A DNA stretch of 7,955 bases from Deltaproteobacteria bacterium (GTDB taxonomy: Bacteria > SAR324 > NAC60-12): positions 1 through 7,955 of the forward strand of contig PANO01000053.1 of NCBI GenBank assembly GCA_002707655.1, given 5' to 3'. Positions 4,447-7,955 of this stretch are shown in pieces (positions within the stretch are counted from its first letter, which is position 1; each line of letters opens with the position of its first letter). The position numbers and the translations under genes are program-made. Below the pieces are notes generated by a model. That model was not told where the DNA came from and searched no databases. It was given only the letters and a program-made list of their open reading frames with translations.

Positions 4447-6582
4447 ATGATGAAGCGACTTCGATGCGATTGTGGTGTCCTAGCCTTGGCGCTCTTGGGA
4501 GTTCCTGCCGTGTGCTCCGCGCAGTTGACTGGCGTTGAGGGCGGGGAGTGGCGCTACTTGGGCGGTGATGCGGGGAGCACCAGGTCTGCTCCGTTGCTGA
4601 ATCAGATCGACGCCTCAAATTTTTCGGATCTGGAAGTCGCCTGGATCTGGCAAGGACATAACTCAGGTGGGGGTGTCGAGTATACCTCTCGGGCCACGCC
4701 GGTCTTTGTGGATGGAGTGCTCTACACGGTCACCGGTCAGCGGCGGCAGGTAGTGGCGATCGACGCCGCTACTGGCGAGAGGCTTTGGACTTTTCGCGAG
4801 CCGGAGACGATGAGGTATTTACGTTCACCGAGGACAGATTTTGGAAAGGGTGTCGCTTACGCCGACGTGGATGGACGGGGTGTGATTTACATCACGACGC
4901 CAGGATTTTTTCTGTGGGCGCTCGACGCCAAAACCGGTCGGCCTCTGGAGAACTGGGGCGCGTCCGTGCCACTTGAATATTTCTCTGAAACTGGTGTGGT
5001 CGATTTGATTCCAGACCTTGTGGAAGATTGGGTTCCTTGGCAGAACCATCTAGCTAGTGGTGAGCGCTATGACCCTGATCATGGAATCCCACGAGAACTG
5101 GGGATGGTGACCAGCTCGGCACCGCCGATCGTCGTGAACGGGGTCGTCGTGGTGCTCATCGGACACGAACCTAGTTATGACCAGACCCGGATCGAAAACG
5201 TTCCGGGTGACATCATGGGGTTCGATACCAGGACCGGTGAGTTTCTGTGGAAGTTCCACATGATTCCCCGGCCAGGGGAGGTCGGCCACGAGACCTGGGA
5301 GAACGACGCCTGGCGATGGTCGGGGGATATGTCCACGTGGGCTCCTGCCTCGGCCGACCCGGAACTCGGGCTCGTGTATCTAGTGACGAACGCCTCGACG
5401 GTGCAGACTTACGCGGGGCATCGGCCGGGCCACAATCTGTTTGGCGGCAGCGTGCTTGCGCTGGATGTTGAAACGGGGGAGCGCCGGTGGCATTTCCAGA
5501 TCCACCATAGTGACCAGTGGAATTACGACCTTCCGACTCCACCCATGCTGATGGACCTGACGGTGGACGGGGAACGGATCCCTGCGCTGATTCAAAACAC
5601 GAAGCAAGGCCTGGTGTTTGCATTCAACCGGGAGACGGGGGAGCCGATCTGGCCGATTGAGGAGCGTCCGGTCATGCAGACGGAAGTGCCGGGTAACTAC
5701 ACCTCTCCGACGCAGCCCTATCCGACCCGGCCGGAACCGTTAGACCCGATTGTGGTGAACGGGCTGACAGAAGAGTTTGTCATCGACTACACGCCAGAAC
5801 TCAAGCAGCAGGCGATGGAAATTCTGAGTGAGTTCCGCATTGGGGGGCTTTACGTTCCCCCGCTTCCTTATCCACACAGCCACGAATATCGCAATGTCAT
5901 CGGATGCCTAGGCGGAGTGAACATCTATCATCCGCCTGTTGCAGATTCCACTACGGGAATGATGTATGCATCGCACAATCGAAGTTGCAGTGCGCCGTCG
6001 TTCCTCGTGCCGACGAATGGGGTAGACGAGGAACGCGGGTTGCCTGGGCAATCTCCGGAAGCGTGGAGGGGGCGTGAGCGGCACACGGCCACCACGGGAA
6101 CTACGGTGGCAGCGTGGGCTCCCGGGGGACCCCGTGAGTTCCTGCCGATGATTGACGGGCTTCCGGTCTATAAGCCGCGCTATCAGGCGCTTGCGGCCTA
6201 CGACATGAACACCGGCGAAAAACTTTGGGATATTCCGGTCGGGCAGACGCCTGAGCGACTGACGAACAACCCGCTGTTGTCTGGAGTGGACCTTTCGAAT
6301 ACGGGAGGTACTGGATATTCCATCCAAATGGTGATCGGCGACCTCTTAGTTCAAACGACGGAGGACCTGCGGGGGTCGACCGAGATGAACGCGGAGGGTC
6401 GACCATTACTGCATGCCCGGGACAAACAGACCGGGCAGTTGCTTGCGAGTCTCGAGATTCCAATCCCTGGCCAGTATGGGATGATGTCCTACATGCACCA
6501 AGATAAGCAGTACATTCTGATGCAGGCGGGGAGTTGGCGACAGGGAGAGCCGAGTTCTTTGGTAGCGCTGGCGCTACCGTAA
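4447..6582 (+). CDS. Secreted PQQ-dependent (quinoprotein) dehydrogenase
   Basis: The product has 711 residues. Residues 1-25 are a signal peptide (cleavage after CSA, before QLTG), so it should be periplasmic. The mature part is a beta-propeller with repeated D-x-x-T-G-x-x-x-W tryptophan-docking motifs: AIDAATGERLW (104-114), ALDAKTGRPLENW (158-170), GFDTRTGEFLW (258-268), ALDVETGERRW (338-348), AFNRETGEPIW (392-402) and AYDMNTGEKLW (584-594). The opening GEWRYLGGDAGSTRSAPLLN and the segment FQIHHSDQWNYDLPTPP (350-366) place it near the quinoprotein glucose dehydrogenase branch. D356 and K386 (in NTKQG) align, from memory, with the catalytic Asp466 and Lys493 of E. coli glucose dehydrogenase. 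Known: such enzymes oxidise alcohols or sugars and pass electrons from PQQ to quinones or cytochromes. There is no CxxCH haem motif and no N-terminal membrane domain, so it needs an outside acceptor. No PQQ-synthesis or cytochrome gene is in the window. Substrate unknown. Confidence 0.9.
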   Translation: MMKRLRCDCGVLALALLGVPAVCSAQLTGVEGGEWRYLGGDAGSTRSAPLLNQIDASNFSDLEVAWIWQGHNSGGGVEYTSRATPVFVDGVLYTVTGQRRQVVAIDAATGERLWTFREPETMRYLRSPRTDFGKGVAYADVDGRGVIYITTPGFFLWALDAKTGRPLENWGASVPLEYFSETGVVDLIPDLVEDWVPWQNHLASGERYDPDHGIPRELGMVTSSAPPIVVNGVVVVLIGHEPSYDQTRIENVPGDIMGFDTRTGEFLWKFHMIPRPGEVGHETWENDAWRWSGDMSTWAPASADPELGLVYLVTNASTVQTYAGHRPGHNLFGGSVLALDVETGERRWHFQIHHSDQWNYDLPTPPMLMDLTVDGERIPALIQNTKQGLVFAFNRETGEPIWPIEERPVMQTEVPGNYTSPTQPYPTRPEPLDPIVVNGLTEEFVIDYTPELKQQAMEILSEFRIGGLYVPPLPYPHSHEYRNVIGCLGGVNIYHPPVADSTTGMMYASHNRSCSAPSFLVPTNGVDEERGLPGQSPEAWRGRERHTATTGTTVAAWAPGGPREFLPMIDGLPVYKPRYQALAAYDMNTGEKLWDIPVGQTPERLTNNPLLSGVDLSNTGGTGYSIQMVIGDLLVQTTEDLRGSTEMNAEGRPLLHARDKQTGQLLASLEIPIPGQYGMMSYMHQDKQYILMQAGSWRQGEPSSLVALALP
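6561..6578. repeat. Perfect inverted repeat at the 3' end of the dehydrogenase gene
   Basis: GGTAGCGC (6561-6568) and GCGCTACC (6571-6578) are exact inverted copies around TG; with a CTGG loop the stem has 7 pairs. It overlaps the last codons (V-A-L-A-L-P) and ends just before TAA 6580-6582. No T-run follows, so it is not a classical terminator, but it could act as a 3'-end stabiliser or pause site between this gene and the nuclease gene. The following gap, 6583-6663, shows nothing besides a ribosome site. Confidence 0.55.
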
Positions 6583-6663
6583 GCATCCGCACAGAATCAT
6601 CGCCAGGTTCGCGGCAGACTGTTCGCTTGTTGGAAACGTTCAAATCGGCTACGGAGGAATGTC

Positions 6664-7263
6664 ATGGCCGGTCGCCACGCGATTCTAGTCTCAACGCTCG
6701 CGCTTATTTGGGCCGGCTGTGGTGGCGGTGCAGCTTCCAGTCCAACACCCACCACGCCAAGTTCAACGTCCTCTTCAACCGTATGGCGTGGCATTGTCAT
6801 TGCTGAGGAGCACCGGTGCTCTCCATACACTCCGGAGGATTACAGCTATTCGCAATCGGTGGAAGACGACATCATCGCTCGACTGGGTGGCATCTACAGT
6901 CCCTACACGGCGGAATGCTTTGGGAGTAAGGCCCTAACCGATATTGAGCATATGGTGGCGCGTTCAGAAGCTCACGACAGTGGACTCTGCGCAGCCGACG
7001 ATGGAACTCGGAGCAGTTTTGGCAGCGACCTCGACAACTTGACGCTGGCAAGTCCGTCCGTGAACCGTTACCAAAAGGGCGCCAAGGATGCGACCGACTG
7101 GCTCCCTACCAATAACCGATGCTGGTTTGCCGCGACGATCGTCAAGGTGCGACTCAAATACGGCTTGACCATCGATAGCCTCGAAGCCGCCGCGCTTGAA
7201 GAAGTGCTGGCCAACTGCACGTCTCTTGAGCTTGAGCGGCCTGCGTGCGCTAGCGGCACTTAG
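6664..7263 (+). CDS. Lipoprotein HNH-family nuclease
   Basis: The product has 199 residues. The signal peptide ends in WAGC; Cys19 followed by GGGAASS and a Ser/Thr/Pro linker (24-40) looks like a tethered lipoprotein, although Trp at -3 is not the usual lipobox residue. The domain (about 41-195) carries TDIEHMVARSEAHDSG (92-107), with His96 as the likely general base next to acidic metal ligands. It continues with SDLDNLTLASPSVNRYQKG (121-139), where N134 fits the HNH Asn, then KDATDWLP (141-148) and NRCWFAATIVKVRLKYGLTID (151-171). Known: this arrangement is typical of the HNH (His-Me finger) endonuclease group close to DUF1524 and secreted bacterial nucleases. Six cysteines (52, 85, 109, 153, 185, 195) suggest three disulfides, fitting an exported protein. 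Likely role: metal-dependent DNA cleavage outside the cytoplasm, for nutrition or defence. GGAGG at 6653-6657 supports ATG 6664. Confidence 0.85.
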   Translation: MAGRHAILVSTLALIWAGCGGGAASSPTPTTPSSTSSSTVWRGIVIAEEHRCSPYTPEDYSYSQSVEDDIIARLGGIYSPYTAECFGSKALTDIEHMVARSEAHDSGLCAADDGTRSSFGSDLDNLTLASPSVNRYQKGAKDATDWLPTNNRCWFAATIVKVRLKYGLTIDSLEAAALEEVLANCTSLELERPACASGT

Positions 7264-7268
7264 GCTGC

Positions 7269-7955
7269 TCAATTTTCGTGTTTGTATACCTGTCCTGCCT
7301 TCATCACGAAGTCCACATTGAGAAGCTCGGAAATGTTCTCGAGTGGGCTCGCGGATACCGCGATGACGTCTGCGAGTTTCCCTGGTTCCAGAGTGCCGAG
7401 ATGATCGCTCTGGCCCAGCAACGCCGACGCGTTTACCGTGGCCGTCACGATCGCCTCCATTTCGGACAAACCTATATCGACATACCATTCAAGCTCGCGG
7501 GCGTTCCGGCCGTGCGGAACGACACCGGCATCACTCCCTGACGCAATTTTCACGCCCGCGGCGAAGGCTTCGGCCACTCGTCTGGGATGCTCTGCGAGGG
7601 AACGCTCCAGCCGCATCCGTGTCGCGGGGTCACGCCTGTCAAGTCCGTTCCGAATCATGTCTTTGACCATGAGTGTCGGCACTATGTATCCGCCCGATTC
7701 GAGTAAGAGCCGGTAAGAGGTGTCGTTGAGCCAGGAGGCGTGTTCAATCGAATCCACTCCGGCCTCAAGAGCCAAATTGATACCTGCGGTTGTGTGCGCG
7801 TGGGCCGCCACTTTTAATTCCCTAGTCTTGGCTGTGGTCACGACCGCCTGTAGTTCATCGAGCAGGAAAACGGCTGGAGCCAGTTCGTGCGCGCAAGGCT
7901 GGGACCCACTGCAGGTAGCGTAGACCTTGATGAAGTCGGCGCCCATTGCGATCTG
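7269..7955 (-). CDS. Metal-dependent amidohydrolase, C-terminal part (5' end outside window)
   Basis: On the minus strand the frame is open to the window's right edge (Q-I-A precede the Met at 7946), so that Met is internal and the N-terminal HxH metal motif lies outside. The visible 228 codons contain the later amidohydrolase-superfamily motifs: GADFIKVYAT with Lys10 (carboxylated metal ligand in this branch), AAHAH (His52, His54), SIEHA (His72) and SGSDAG with Asp142, the catalytic metal-binding Asp. The typical closing segment GTLEPGKLADVIAVSASPLENI is present, then VMKAGQVYK. Known: proteins of this imidazolonepropionase/prolidase-like branch hydrolyse amide bonds in cyclic compounds or in peptides ending in proline or other residues, and are often exported. 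The substrate cannot be inferred, and export cannot be judged without the N-terminus. The gene is convergent with the nuclease gene; the two stop codons are 5 bases apart. Confidence 0.92.
   Translation of the reverse strand, partial: QIAMGADFIKVYATCSGSQPCAHELAPAVFLLDELQAVVTTAKTRELKVAAHAHTTAGINLALEAGVDSIEHASWLNDTSYRLLLESGGYIVPTLMVKDMIRNGLDRRDPATRMRLERSLAEHPRRVAEAFAAGVKIASGSDAGVVPHGRNARELEWYVDIGLSEMEAIVTATVNASALLGQSDHLGTLEPGKLADVIAVSASPLENISELLNVDFVMKAGQVYKHEN

Noticed and set aside
5213..5623. 136-codon minus-strand frame inside the dehydrogenase gene
   Set aside because: Arg/Pro/Ser-rich with no domain; an antisense shadow of a gene with clear propeller motifs. The same holds for the frames at 5908-6327 and 6101-6643.
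6373..6404. Two copies of the palindrome GGTCGACC 23 bases apart
   Set aside because: They lie inside the coding sequence of the dehydrogenase and are explained by ordinary codons; no phasing or further copies were seen.
1..7955. Search for CRISPR arrays, transposases, integrases, toxin-antitoxin pairs or phage genes
   Set aside because: No reading frame or repeat pattern in the window supports any of these.

Overview
The window is a bacterial chromosome segment of seven genes read left to right plus one read right to left. G+C is roughly 60% except in one gene. The mix is predicted lipoproteins with Ala-Ser-Cys or Ala-Gly-Cys boxes, Sel1-repeat proteins, a secreted PQQ-type dehydrogenase and a metal-dependent amidohydrolase. 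This recalls environmental Acidobacteriota (Vicinamibacteria-like) genomes. That placement is an inference from gene content and style; there is no rRNA or marker gene to fix it.

Layout. Positions 2-1057 hold the 3' end of a polytopic membrane protein of the GT-C glycosyltransferase type, cut by the left edge. Positions 1161-1874 encode a Sel1-repeat lipoprotein. Next come a DUF1330-type small protein (1973-2263) and, 3 bases later, an unrecognised lipoprotein that appears to start at TTG (2267-2743). The stretch 2744-2944 has no gene but holds a degenerate tRNA-like 3' half ending in CCA (to 2852), followed at once by repeated 10-base motifs. Then come a second Sel1-repeat protein (2945-3532), a class D (OXA-type) beta-lactamase (3574-4392), a 711-residue secreted quinoprotein dehydrogenase (4447-6582) and a lipoprotein HNH nuclease (6664-7263). 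The last gene faces tail to tail, 5 bases away, the 3' part of an amidohydrolase on the minus strand (7269-7955), cut by the right edge.

Almost every product is predicted to be exported, lipid-anchored or membrane-bound, so this is an envelope or periplasm-facing neighbourhood rather than one pathway. The short gaps from 2945 to 7263 would allow co-transcription, but no shared function is evident.

The most notable local signals are three. The beta-lactamase body is about 47% G+C, while its own signal-peptide region is 68% and the neighbours are above 60%. The same enzyme seems to lack the C-terminal arginine that binds the substrate carboxylate in many OXA enzymes. The tRNA remnant with flanking repeats lies just upstream of this stretch. 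Together they suggest past acquisition, but I see no integrase, transposase or clear island boundary. I did not find a convincing new multi-gene system.
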